Part shown: positions 8,470 through 17,905 of the stretch, piece by piece
Layout: the number at the start of each line of letters is the position of its first letter
How positions within the stretch are numbered: position 1 is the stretch's first letter
Assembly (NCBI RefSeq): GCF_014252335.1
Contig: NZ_CP059218.1
Coordinates: 47,165 to 111,164, forward strand
Direction of reading: 5' to 3'
Length of the DNA: 64,000 nucleotides
DNA from: Blattabacterium cuenoti
Lineage (GTDB): Bacteria > Bacteroidota > Bacteroidia > Flavobacteriales > Blattabacteriaceae
Program-made: the position numbers and the translations under genes
The notes under the pieces: model-generated
What the model was told of the DNA's origin: nothing
The model's database searches: none
What the model saw: only the letters and a program-made list of their open reading frames with translations

Positions 8470-9735
8470 TTAATTAGATGTAATATTATATAAACAAACT
8501 CTATTATTTTTATTTAAATATTGATTAGATACTCTTTTAATATCTTCAAATGATATTTTTTTATATTTATCAAGATAAGTATTAATTAAATGAATATTTT
8601 TATAATATAAATAATAATGAGATAAATTTGAACCTATTCCTTCTAAAAACGAATTATCAATAAAAAATTTACTTTCAAAATAATTTTTTTGTTTTTTTAA
8701 TTCTTCTTCTGTAATTAATTGATTTTTAAATGTTTCGATTTCATCATCTATTATATCTAATAAATCATTTAATATTATATCTCTATTGATTAATCCATAT
8801 ATAGTATATATTCCATAATGTTCCATTGTTTCTATATATGAACCTGCATATGATGCAGTTTGCTTTTTATTAACAATATTGTTTACAATTCTAGAACTTT
8901 CTCCTGAACAAAGAATATTATCTATTACTTTTAAAATTAAAATATCTTCATTATTAATTTCTGGTAATCTATATGATAAAAATATTCCTGGTACTTGTAT
9001 ATTATTATCTTTACATGTAGAAACAATCTCTTTGTTAATAGATTTTTCTTTAATTTTAATTTTATCAATATTATAAATTCCACTAGGAATAATAGAAAAA
9101 TATTTATTAATTAAATCTTTTGTAGTTTGAATATTAAAATCTCCAGCTATTAATAAAATAGCATTATTAGGAACATAATATGTATTATAAAATTTTTGAA
9201 AATCGTAAATATTTGCCGAATTTAAATCTTTATCAAATCCAATTATTGGATTTTTATAAGGATGTTCTTTAAATAATAAAGATGGAATTATTTCTGCTAT
9301 TGCTTTAGCATATGGCATATTATCTATATGCATTTTTCTTTCTTCTTTTATAACTTCTCTTTGAATATTAATGCTTTTTGCATCTATTTTTAGATGTAAC
9401 ATTCGTTCTGATTCTAACCACAAAGCTAAAGGTAATTTATTAGAAGGAAGAATATCATAATAATAAGTTTCATCTTGATTAGTATATGCATTATTATATC
9501 CTCCATTAGAAGCTATATATTTAAAATATTCTCCTTTTTTTATATATTTAGTTTCTTCAAACATTAAATGTTCAAAAAAATGAGCAAATCCATATTTCCC
9601 AGGAATTTCATTTTTACTGCCAACATGATATAAAACAGAAATATAGACTATAGGATGTGTTTTATCTTGATGTAAGATAACATGTAATCCATTTGATAAT
9701 TGATATTCACTAAAATTAATTCTATAATTATACAT
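8470..9735 (-). CDS. M16-family zinc metalloprotease, catalytic subunit
   Basis: A 421-aa protein with an intact inverted zinc motif HFFEH (His52, Glu55, His56) inside GFAHFFEHLMFE, and a downstream Glu in REVIKEERKMH (about residue 132) as third ligand. This matches the mitochondrial processing peptidase/PqqF-like M16B group, which cuts small peptides or presequences in a closed chamber. It is first in the minus-strand cluster with the non-catalytic M16 subunit, the SufT-like gene and the band-7 gene. No signal peptide is visible, so a cytosolic peptide-degrading role is likely. The substrate is unknown. Confidence 0.92.
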   Translation of the reverse strand: MYNYRINFSEYQLSNGLHVILHQDKTHPIVYISVLYHVGSKNEIPGKYGFAHFFEHLMFEETKYIKKGEYFKYIASNGGYNNAYTNQDETYYYDILPSNKLPLALWLESERMLHLKIDAKSINIQREVIKEERKMHIDNMPYAKAIAEIIPSLLFKEHPYKNPIIGFDKDLNSANIYDFQKFYNTYYVPNNAILLIAGDFNIQTTKDLINKYFSIIPSGIYNIDKIKIKEKSINKEIVSTCKDNNIQVPGIFLSYRLPEINNEDILILKVIDNILCSGESSRIVNNIVNKKQTASYAGSYIETMEHYGIYTIYGLINRDIILNDLLDIIDDEIETFKNQLITEEELKKQKNYFESKFFIDNSFLEGIGSNLSHYYLYYKNIHLINTYLDKYKKISFEDIKRVSNQYLNKNNRVCLYNITSN

Positions 9736-9844
9736 GTTTGAATTAAATTTTAATCCATAAAATTCAAATGTAGTTATAAATATTGAAAACTAAATCCATG
9801 ATGTTTTACTACCTTTATTTTATTTTTATACTTAAAAATATCAC

Positions 9845-11167
9845 ATGATCAAAAAAATTATACTAATATTTTTAATATTTTTTCGATTTTATTATGTTTT
9901 AAAAGCTGAAGAAAATAATATTAAAATATCAGGTAATGCAGAAAATGGATATACTCTTTTTAATAAAAATTGTGCTTCTTGTCATGCATTAGATAAAAAT
10001 ATTATAGGTCCAGCATTATCTGGAATTACTAAAAAAAGAAACGCACAATGGTTACATAAATGGATTTCAGATAATAAATCTTTTAGAAAAAGTGGGAATA
10101 AAGAGGCAATTGCTATATATAAAAAATATGGTAATATAGAAATGAATTCTTTTCCTAATTTATCAGAAAAACAAATAGATGATATTTTATTTTTCATTGA
10201 ACATCCAATTAACAATAAAAAAAAAAAAATTACAAAACTAGCACAAAATACAAATTCTATTCAATTAGAACAAACAAATTACTTGTTTAAAAAAATTATA
10301 ATTTTTGGACTGAGTATTTTCTCTATTATCATTATTATAATTTTATATAGAATTAAAATATTATTTGATTTATTACAAGATGATAATGATATTATGTTTT
10401 TAGAAAACAAAAATAGTTTATCATATATTAATAGATATTTAATAATTTTTTTAGGAAAAAGTATAAAAAATTGGTATTTTATTTCATCTACGCTGATCTT
10501 ATTATTTTTATCTAATATTTATGGAATATGGTATTTTTTAATGCATATAGATATAAATAAAGGATATAAACCAATACAACCAATTTATTTTTCTCATAAA
10601 ATACATTCTGGTATTAATAAGATTGATTGTCAATATTGTCATTCTTCAGCAAAATATGGAAAAGTTGCTGGAATTCCTTCTACAAATATATGTATGAATT
10701 GTCATAATATTATTCAAAAATATGAAGGAAATTATATTGAAAAAGGAAAAAGTCAACAAGAATATAATAACGAAATACAAAAAATTTATTCTTCAATAGG
10801 ATGGAATCCAAATATAAGAAAATTTTATAAAAAATCCCAACCCATTAAATGGATTAGAATTCACAATATGCCTGATTTTGTCAATTTTGATCATTCTCAA
10901 CATATTATTAGTGGAGAAAAAATGATTAAAAAATTTAAAAAAGTCAATATAACTTGTACCGCTTGTCATGGAGAAGTAAAAAATATGGATCAAATAGAAA
11001 TGGCAAATGATTTTAGCATGGAATGGTGTATCTCTTGTCATCGAAAAATAGAAATTAATAAAAAAAATCAATATTATGATCAATATTTTACAAATTTTAT
11101 ACAACAAAATAAAAATATAACAGTTGATATGACTGGTGGGATAGAATGTGCTAAATGTCATTATTAA
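9845..11167 (+). CDS. actA: Alternative complex III subunit ActA, cytochrome c fusion with six haem motifs
   Basis: ActA is the multihaem cytochrome c of the quinol:cytochrome c oxidoreductase ACIII. The 440-aa protein starts with a hydrophobic signal/anchor (residues 3-20), then a class-I cytochrome c domain with CASCH at 43-47. A Lys-rich linker precedes two membrane segments (about 145-170 and 205-232) and the pentahaem domain: CQYCH (~262), CMNCH (~282), CTACH (~370), CISCH (~396), CAKCH (~436). The N-terminal monohaem fusion is known in Bacteroidetes ActA. A run of thirteen A bases (10217-10229) lies in the linker. It heads the six-gene operon. Confidence 0.94.
   Translation: MIKKIILIFLIFFRFYYVLKAEENNIKISGNAENGYTLFNKNCASCHALDKNIIGPALSGITKKRNAQWLHKWISDNKSFRKSGNKEAIAIYKKYGNIEMNSFPNLSEKQIDDILFFIEHPINNKKKKITKLAQNTNSIQLEQTNYLFKKIIIFGLSIFSIIIIIILYRIKILFDLLQDDNDIMFLENKNSLSYINRYLIIFLGKSIKNWYFISSTLILLFLSNIYGIWYFLMHIDINKGYKPIQPIYFSHKIHSGINKIDCQYCHSSAKYGKVAGIPSTNICMNCHNIIQKYEGNYIEKGKSQQEYNNEIQKIYSSIGWNPNIRKFYKKSQPIKWIRIHNMPDFVNFDHSQHIISGEKMIKKFKKVNITCTACHGEVKNMDQIEMANDFSMEWCISCHRKIEINKKNQYYDQYFTNFIQQNKNITVDMTGGIECAKCHY
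10217..10229 (+). repeat. Thirteen-base poly(A) tract inside actA
   Basis: An uninterrupted run of 13 A bases encodes the Lys-rich linker between the N-terminal cytochrome c domain and the membrane part of ActA. The frame is open on both sides as written. Such tracts are hot spots for replication and transcription slippage. Confidence 0.85.
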
Positions 11168-11194
11168 TGACTGTTAAACAATATAATTATTATA

Positions 11195-14080
11195 ATGATA
11201 AATAATAAAAAAAAGAAAAATAATTCTAAAAAAGAAGAAAAAAATATAATAAAAAATATTCTTAATCAAAAAACTTCTAGACGTGATTTTTTAAAATGGA
11301 TAGGATTTAGTACAGCATCAGCAACATTAGCTGCATGTAAAGGACCAGTTATAAAATCCATACCTTATGTTGTTAAGCCAGATATTATTACTCCTGGTAT
11401 TCCAACTTATTATGCATCTACTATGATGGATTCTTTTGATATTGGATGTGTATTAGTCAAAACAAGAGAAGGTAGACCAATAAAAATAGAACCAAATTTT
11501 ACTTCTAAATATTTGAATACAACATCGGTTAGAATTCAATCTTCTATATTATCTTTATATGATGAAAAAAGATTAAAAAATCCATTTTTAATGGGAAAAG
11601 CATCATCATGGGACAAAATAGATGATTTTGTCATAAATCATATGAATAAAATTTCTCAACTTAATAAAGATATAGTTATACTTTCTTCATCTTATCCTAG
11701 CTATTCTACAAAAAAATTATTTAAATATTTTCAAAAAATTTATCCAACTACAAAATGGATTACTTATGATGCTATTTCTTATTCTATAGCTTTAGATGCA
11801 GCAGAACAAATATTTGGTATTAGAGCTTTTCCATACTTTGATTTATCAGAAATAGAATTAATTATTTCTTTTGATGCAGATTTTTTATCTAATTGGAGTC
11901 CTATTAGTCTTAGTAAATCTTATTCTATGAATAGAAGTCCAGGAAAACAAATGTCGCAACATATTCAACTAGAAAGTAATATGACATTATCTGGAGCTAA
12001 TGCAGATATTAGAATGCCAAAAACTCCATCTGATATAAAACATATATTATTTGAAATTTATCAATCTATTTTTTTTAACATAAAAAGTAAAAATAATGTT
12101 TCAAAAACCATAATAGATTTAATTAAACAAAAAAAATCTAAAAGTGTTATTTTAGCAGATGGAGATAAAGAATCTTATATATTATCATTTTTAATTAATT
12201 CTAAAATTAATAGTAAAGCTTTAAAAACAAAAAAATTTATTTTTTCAAAAGAAAGTAATGATAAGAAATTTCAAAACTTCATCAATGATGTAAAAAACAA
12301 CAAAATTGGTATTTTATTAATTCATAATACTAATCCATTTTATAGTTTTCCATTATTTAATAAAATTAAAAATAATATTCCAATATCTATTTATTTTACA
12401 ATTACAAATAATGATACTAGTCAAAATACAGATATTTTACTTCCTATTCCACATTGGTTAGAAAGTTGGGGGGATTCACATCCAATAACAGATTATTACA
12501 CATTAATGCAACCTACTATACATCCTATATTTAATACTAGACAATTTCAAGATTCATTATTAATATGGAGTAAAAATAAAAAATATAATAATTATTATAA
12601 TTTTTTAAAAAAAATTTGGGAAAAAGATATTATTCCAAATTCTAATGTTTCATCATTTAATGAAGCATTATTTCATGGAATTGTGAAAAAAAAAGATGAT
12701 TTTAATATAAAAAATAAATTTTATACATTTTCCTCTTCTTCACTAAATACGATGCCAATAATTAAATCTAATTTATTCGAACTTAGATTATATATTAAAA
12801 TTGGAATTGGCGATGGGACTCAATATGATAATCCATGGTTACAAGAGTTTCCTGATCCTATTACTCGTACAACTTGGGAAAATTATTTAACCATTTCACC
12901 TTTTGATGCAAATAAATTAGATATTAAAAATTGGATTACTACATCTGGCGCTATGAATGGACATTGTGTTAACTTAATTAAAAATGATAAAATACTCCTT
13001 CATAATATTCCCGTTTATATACAACCAGGACAAAGTATAGGAACTATAGGATTATCTTTTGGATATGGACAAACAATAGGTAAATTGTCCAAAATTTGTA
13101 CAGGAACAAATGCATATAAAATATATAAAAATTTTAATATTATACAATTAGATATACAAGTATTGAAATCAAGCAAAATACATAAATTTTCTTGCGTACA
13201 AGTTTACAATTATACAGAAGAAAGAAATATTATAAAGAATACTGATTTAAATACATTTTTAAATCAATCATCACATATATGGAATGAAAAAGAAAAAAAT
13301 ATAAAAACTTATGTAGAAAAACAAAATTATGAAAAAAATGGACATCATTTTCAATTGGCTATAGATTTAAATTCTTGTATTGGATGTGGATCATGTGTTA
13401 TTGCATGTCATTCAGAAAATAATGTACCTATTGTAGGTAAACAAGAAATTAGAAAATCTAGAGATATGCATTGGATAAGAATAGATAGATATTATTCTTC
13501 TTATTATAATAAAAAAAAATCAAATTATTTATTTAATCCAAATGTTTCTTTTGTACCTTTAATGTGTCAACATTGTGAAAATGCACCTTGTGAAACCGTT
13601 TGTCCAGTTGGAGCCACTACTCATGGGACACAAGGCCAAAATATGATGACTTATAATCGTTGTGTAGGTACACGTTATTGTGCTAATAATTGTCCTTATA
13701 AAGTTAGAAGATTTAATTGGTTTAATTACGTCAATAATCACAATTTTGATTTTAATATGAATAATAGTTTAGGTAAAATGGTGATTAATCCTGATGTTGT
13801 AGTAAGAAGTAGAGGGGTAATGGAAAAATGTTCAATGTGTATACAAAGAACACAATATGTTATTGGAATGGCTAAAAAAGAAAATAGAACAATAAAAGAT
13901 GAAGAATTTGAAACTGCATGTAGTATATCTTGTCCAACAAATGCTATTATTTTTGGTGACGTGAATGATCCAAATAGTAAAATTTCTAAAACTATAAAAG
14001 ATAATAGAAATTATAAAATTTTAGAATTCTTAGGAATTAATCCAAATGTTTCTTATAATCTTAAAGTAAGGAATAAGTAA
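11195..14080 (+). CDS. actB: Alternative complex III subunit ActB, Fe-S molybdopterin-oxidoreductase-like
   Basis: The 961-aa peripheral subunit of ACIII combines a molybdopterin-oxidoreductase-like domain with a four-cluster ferredoxin domain. A twin-arginine signal-like segment TSRRDFLKWIG (Arg29-Arg30) is followed by a hydrophobic stretch and AAC. The C-terminal third carries the cluster ligands: CIGCGSCVIAC (about residue 728), CQHCENAPCETVCPVGA, CVGTRYCANNCPYKVRRFN, and a last set around CSMCIQRTQ and SCPTNAI. ActB homologues normally lack the Mo cofactor and pass electrons only through Fe-S clusters. It follows actA by 27 bp. The RR motif implies Tat export, but no tat gene is present in this window. 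Confidence 0.94.
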   Translation: MINNKKKKNNSKKEEKNIIKNILNQKTSRRDFLKWIGFSTASATLAACKGPVIKSIPYVVKPDIITPGIPTYYASTMMDSFDIGCVLVKTREGRPIKIEPNFTSKYLNTTSVRIQSSILSLYDEKRLKNPFLMGKASSWDKIDDFVINHMNKISQLNKDIVILSSSYPSYSTKKLFKYFQKIYPTTKWITYDAISYSIALDAAEQIFGIRAFPYFDLSEIELIISFDADFLSNWSPISLSKSYSMNRSPGKQMSQHIQLESNMTLSGANADIRMPKTPSDIKHILFEIYQSIFFNIKSKNNVSKTIIDLIKQKKSKSVILADGDKESYILSFLINSKINSKALKTKKFIFSKESNDKKFQNFINDVKNNKIGILLIHNTNPFYSFPLFNKIKNNIPISIYFTITNNDTSQNTDILLPIPHWLESWGDSHPITDYYTLMQPTIHPIFNTRQFQDSLLIWSKNKKYNNYYNFLKKIWEKDIIPNSNVSSFNEALFHGIVKKKDDFNIKNKFYTFSSSSLNTMPIIKSNLFELRLYIKIGIGDGTQYDNPWLQEFPDPITRTTWENYLTISPFDANKLDIKNWITTSGAMNGHCVNLIKNDKILLHNIPVYIQPGQSIGTIGLSFGYGQTIGKLSKICTGTNAYKIYKNFNIIQLDIQVLKSSKIHKFSCVQVYNYTEERNIIKNTDLNTFLNQSSHIWNEKEKNIKTYVEKQNYEKNGHHFQLAIDLNSCIGCGSCVIACHSENNVPIVGKQEIRKSRDMHWIRIDRYYSSYYNKKKSNYLFNPNVSFVPLMCQHCENAPCETVCPVGATTHGTQGQNMMTYNRCVGTRYCANNCPYKVRRFNWFNYVNNHNFDFNMNNSLGKMVINPDVVVRSRGVMEKCSMCIQRTQYVIGMAKKENRTIKDEEFETACSISCPTNAIIFGDVNDPNSKISKTIKDNRNYKILEFLGINPNVSYNLKVRNK

Positions 14081-14103
14081 GAAATTTAAACTAAGTTATT
14101 AAT

Positions 14104-15486
14104 ATGTTAAATAATTATGAAAATGATAAACCAATTAAATCAGCATTAATTACAGGAAAAAAAAACTATCAAAATATTACAAATGATACCTTGAATCCTA
14201 TTATAAATAAAGCTGGTAATTTATGGTGGATTTTTTTTATAATATCTTTATTATCTTTTTTATGGGGTCTAATTTGTATTTTATATACTATTGGAACAGG
14301 AATTGGAGTATGGGGTATTAATAAAACTATTAATTGGGCTTGGGATATTACAAATTTTGTGTGGTGGGTAGGTATTGGACATGCTGGTACATTAATATCA
14401 GCAGTTTTATTATTATTTCGTCAAAAATGGAGATTATCAATTAATAGATCAGCTGAAGCAATGACGATATTTGCAGTTATACAAGCAGGATTATTTCCAA
14501 TAATTCATATGGGAAGACCATGGAATGCATATTGGGTTATACCAATCCCTAATCAATTTGGTAGTTTATGGCCTAATTTTAATTCTCCTCTTTTATGGGA
14601 TGTATTTGCAATTAGTACTTATTTCTCTGTATCTACAGTGTTTTGGTTTATTGGATTAATTCCAGATTTTGCAATGATAAGAGATAGAATAACTAATCCA
14701 ATACAAAAAAAAATTTATAGTATTCTTAGTTTTGGTTGGGGTGGAACATCAAGTGAGTGGCAAAGATTTGAAGAAATATCTCTTGTGTTAGCTGGATTAT
14801 GTACACCATTAGTTTTTTCAGTTCATACTATTGTTTCTTTTGATTTTGCTACATCTATTATTAAAGGATGGCATAGTACAATTTTTCCTCCTTATTTTGT
14901 TTCAGGAGCTATATTTTCTGGATTTGCTATGGTACAAACCTTATTAGGAGTAACTAGAAAAGTTCTTTCTTTAGAAAATTATATTACTAGAGATCATATT
15001 GAATATATGAATAAAATTATTCTTTTAACTGGTGGAATTGTATCTTTAGCTTATATATCAGAATTTATTCTTTCTTGGTCATCAAAAGATCCTTTTGAAA
15101 AATTTATTTATTTTTCTTTAAAAGCTGCTACTGGGCCTTATTGGTGGGCTTTTTGGATTTTAATTTTATGTAATGTTATTATTCCACAATTATTATGGAT
15201 TAAATTTATAAGAAGAAGTTTTTTTTGGTCATATATAATAGCTATTATTATTAATATTGGAATGTGGTTTGAAAGATTTGATATTATTGTTTTAAATTTA
15301 AGTCGTGATTATCTTCCATCATCATGGACTGGATTTGTTCCAACTTTTGTAGATGTTGGCATATTTATTGGAACAATTGGATTTTTTTTCTCTATTTATT
15401 TATTATATATACGAGTATTTCCAGTAATTTCGCAATCTGAATTAAAAACTTTAATTCCTTGTCAAGGAAGTAAAAAAAAATTATAA
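14104..15486 (+). CDS. actC: Alternative complex III subunit ActC, NrfD-like quinol-binding membrane protein
   Basis: A 460-aa polytopic membrane protein of the NrfD/PsrC family. In ACIII, ActC holds the quinol-oxidation site and docks ActB. Many hydrophobic helices are visible from about residue 35 to 445, with conserved loop blocks such as TNFVWWVGIGHAGTLISA, HMGRPWNAYW and FDFATSIIKGWHST. It directly follows actB (23 bp). The 18 bp between the ATG and the actB stop suggest tight operon translation. The assignment is secure from length, position and these loops. Confidence 0.94.
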   Translation: MLNNYENDKPIKSALITGKKNYQNITNDTLNPIINKAGNLWWIFFIISLLSFLWGLICILYTIGTGIGVWGINKTINWAWDITNFVWWVGIGHAGTLISAVLLLFRQKWRLSINRSAEAMTIFAVIQAGLFPIIHMGRPWNAYWVIPIPNQFGSLWPNFNSPLLWDVFAISTYFSVSTVFWFIGLIPDFAMIRDRITNPIQKKIYSILSFGWGGTSSEWQRFEEISLVLAGLCTPLVFSVHTIVSFDFATSIIKGWHSTIFPPYFVSGAIFSGFAMVQTLLGVTRKVLSLENYITRDHIEYMNKIILLTGGIVSLAYISEFILSWSSKDPFEKFIYFSLKAATGPYWWAFWILILCNVIIPQLLWIKFIRRSFFWSYIIAIIINIGMWFERFDIIVLNLSRDYLPSSWTGFVPTFVDVGIFIGTIGFFFSIYLLYIRVFPVISQSELKTLIPCQGSKKKL

Positions 15487-15491
15487 ACAAA

Positions 15492-16052
15492 ATGTTATCT
15501 AGTAATAGTCGATGTCGATGTAGAACACCTAATGTTATTCATGCATTATACAATAATAAATATTTAATGATTGATAGTATTAAATTACTTATTAAAAATA
15601 AAAATATAAAAATCAAAGAAGTATATTCACCTTTTCCAATACATAATTTAGACAAATTATTAAAACTTAAACCAACTAATTTATCGATTTATGCCTTTAT
15701 ATATGGATTATTTGGTTTTTGTTTTTCAAATTGGATGATTTGGTATATTATGATTTATGATTGGCCTCAAAATATTGGAGGTAAACCCTCTTTTTCATGG
15801 ATTCAAAATTTACCTTCTTTTATACCTGTTATATTTGAATTATCTATTTATTTTTCTGCACATTTTATGTGTATTACATATATGTTTCAATGTAAATTAT
15901 TTCCATGGAAAAACTCAAAAAATCCAGATCCTAGAACAACAGATCATCTTTTTTTGATAGAAATTGATTATTACAATAATAACAGATATTCTATACTTGA
16001 TGTTTCGTATATATTACAAAAACAAGGTGCAATAGAAGTACATTTTAAATAA
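15492..16052 (+). CDS. actD: Alternative complex III subunit ActD (DUF3341)
   Basis: A 186-aa DUF3341-family protein with two transmembrane helices (about residues 70-92 and 109-133) separated by NIGGKPSFSWIQNLP, a pattern conserved in ActD. It is a small membrane subunit that packs against ActC/ActF in ACIII; it carries no cofactor. The N-terminal soluble part shows the G/A-L-Y-N block as HALYNNKYLMIDSIK. It starts 5 bp after actC and ends 10 bp before actE. Confidence 0.92.
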   Translation: MLSSNSRCRCRTPNVIHALYNNKYLMIDSIKLLIKNKNIKIKEVYSPFPIHNLDKLLKLKPTNLSIYAFIYGLFGFCFSNWMIWYIMIYDWPQNIGGKPSFSWIQNLPSFIPVIFELSIYFSAHFMCITYMFQCKLFPWKNSKNPDPRTTDHLFLIEIDYYNNNRYSILDVSYILQKQGAIEVHFK

Positions 16053-16062
16053 AAATATAGTA

Positions 16063-16695
16063 ATGACCAAATATTATTATAGAATTTTAATAATTTTATT
16101 GTTTTCAATTACTTGTAATTCTTGTTGGTTCAATAAAAAATATCCTAATATCGTTTATATGCCTGATATGTATTATTCAGATGCATATGAACCATATTCT
16201 GATCCATATCCATATTATAAATCTTCTGTTAAGAAAATTAAAATTAATCCGTTTATAATGGATCAAACATCATCACTTACTTCTGTACAGGGGACTATTC
16301 CAAGAAATTATTATGAATCATTTTCAATATATACACAAAATAATACAAATAATGGATATATTAAATCAAAAAATATTATTGAATCTCCTTTAAATATAAA
16401 TAATATAGATAATAAAGCTATGAATAATATATTACAAGATGGAAAAAAAATATATACAATTAATTGTGCTATTTGTCATGGAAATTTAGGAGATGGAGAA
16501 GGAACTTTAGTAAAGTCAGGCAAAATATTAGGTATTCCTAATTATAAAGATAGGGATATTACTGTTGGTAGTATTTATCATGTAGTTACATATGGAAAAA
16601 ATAATATGAGTTCTTATGCATCTCAACTTAATAAGTTAGATAGATGGAAAGTTTCAGAATATGTTATGTTTTTAAAAACTAAATTAAATAAATAA
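16063..16695 (+). CDS. actE: Alternative complex III subunit ActE, monohaem cytochrome c lipoprotein
   Basis: A 210-aa periplasmic-side cytochrome subunit. The N-terminus MTKYYYRILIILLFSITCNSC resembles a lipoprotein signal ending in Cys21. The conserved Y-M-P-D-M-Y-Y-S-D-A-Y-E-P-Y motif follows at about residues 31-44. The single haem site CAICHGNLGDGEG lies near residue 137, and a methionine ligand is plausible in NNMSSY. ActE passes electrons toward soluble cytochrome c or the terminal oxidase. It is separated from actF by one base. Confidence 0.93.
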   Translation: MTKYYYRILIILLFSITCNSCWFNKKYPNIVYMPDMYYSDAYEPYSDPYPYYKSSVKKIKINPFIMDQTSSLTSVQGTIPRNYYESFSIYTQNNTNNGYIKSKNIIESPLNINNIDNKAMNNILQDGKKIYTINCAICHGNLGDGEGTLVKSGKILGIPNYKDRDITVGSIYHVVTYGKNNMSSYASQLNKLDRWKVSEYVMFLKTKLNK

Positions 16696-16696
16696 A

Positions 16697-17902
16697 ATGT
16701 ATAATTATTCTAAAAAAAAAAAATTAATTATATTTTGTTTGATAATCGGTTTATTATTCATTGTTTTTGATCTCATTAAATATGATTATTCATTTCCTGA
16801 AAAATTACATTATATTATTATTATTACATATACAAATATTTTATATTTTACTTTAATTTCTTTAGGAATTTTATGTTTTTTAACAATTCAATATGTATCT
16901 AACTCAGTATGGTCTGTTATTATTTATCCTATTATGGAAATGTTATCATCATTTTTACCTTATGGATGTATATTAATTTTTATAATATTTGTTTTTAACT
17001 CTATTAATATAATACAATTATTTCCTTGGATGAATATAAACGTTTTTAATCAAAATTCTATATTATATGATCAAATTATTGTGAATAAAAAAGAATTTTT
17101 AAATATTCCATTTTTTTTAATTAGAAATATATTATACATGATTGTGTGGAATATTTTTTATTGGAAAATTACAACAACATCATTGATGTTAAATAAAAAT
17201 TATTCTATTAAATTATATGATAAATTATATTTTTTATCCGTCAAATTTATTATATGTTTTGCGATTACTTCTATATTTATGGGATGGGATTGGATTATGT
17301 TTATAAATCCACATTGGATTAGTACAATATTTAGTTGGTATTTATTGAGTAGTTATTTATCTGCAGGAATTGGATTAATTATTATAGTTTCTATTTATTT
17401 AAATAAACTAGGATATTTATCATATTTTAATGAACATCATTTACATGATTTAAGTAAATATTTATTTTCAAGTAGTTTATTATGGACTTATTTTTGGTTT
17501 GCACAATTTCTTCTTTATTGGTATGGAAATATTCCAGAAGAAATGATTTTTTTTATAAAAAGAACTATTCTATATAAGAATATTTATATTTATATGTTAA
17601 TGTTTAATTTTTTACTTCCTTTTTTTGGATTACTTAGTAGTAAAAATAAAAAAAATCCATTAATAGTATCAATTATTTCTATTATGATCTTTATAGGTCA
17701 TTATTTAGATATGTATCATTTAATAATACCAGAAATAAGTTTATTTAAATATAATTTTATATTTTTTGATATAGGAGTATTATTAATTATAGGATCTATT
17801 TTTTTATATATTATATTTTATAATGTTAATAAAAATAAATTTCAATATCTTGGACATCCTTATTTTAAAGAAAGTCAAAATTATAAATATCCCTATATGT
17901 AA
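16697..17902 (+). CDS. actF: Alternative complex III subunit ActF, NrfD-like membrane protein
   Basis: A 401-aa polytopic membrane protein, the second NrfD-like subunit of ACIII, with about ten hydrophobic helices. The segment MGWDWIMFINPHWISTIFSWYLLSSY, of which the core WDWIMFINPHWIST is diagnostic, lies near residues 195-215. A run of twelve A bases at 16712-16723 encodes Lys codons at the very start and may permit slippage. It is the last act gene here. No cytochrome oxidase gene follows, unlike many free-living relatives; the next gene is convergent ktrA, 3 bp away. Confidence 0.92.
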   Translation: MYNYSKKKKLIIFCLIIGLLFIVFDLIKYDYSFPEKLHYIIIITYTNILYFTLISLGILCFLTIQYVSNSVWSVIIYPIMEMLSSFLPYGCILIFIIFVFNSINIIQLFPWMNINVFNQNSILYDQIIVNKKEFLNIPFFLIRNILYMIVWNIFYWKITTTSLMLNKNYSIKLYDKLYFLSVKFIICFAITSIFMGWDWIMFINPHWISTIFSWYLLSSYLSAGIGLIIIVSIYLNKLGYLSYFNEHHLHDLSKYLFSSSLLWTYFWFAQFLLYWYGNIPEEMIFFIKRTILYKNIYIYMLMFNFLLPFFGLLSSKNKKNPLIVSIISIMIFIGHYLDMYHLIIPEISLFKYNFIFFDIGVLLIIGSIFLYIIFYNVNKNKFQYLGHPYFKESQNYKYPYM

Positions 17903-17905
17903 TTA

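Noticed and set aside
10793..11161. Long open frame antisense to the pentahaem part of actA
   Set aside because: It is a by-product of the Cys/His-rich coding strand and has no family resemblance.
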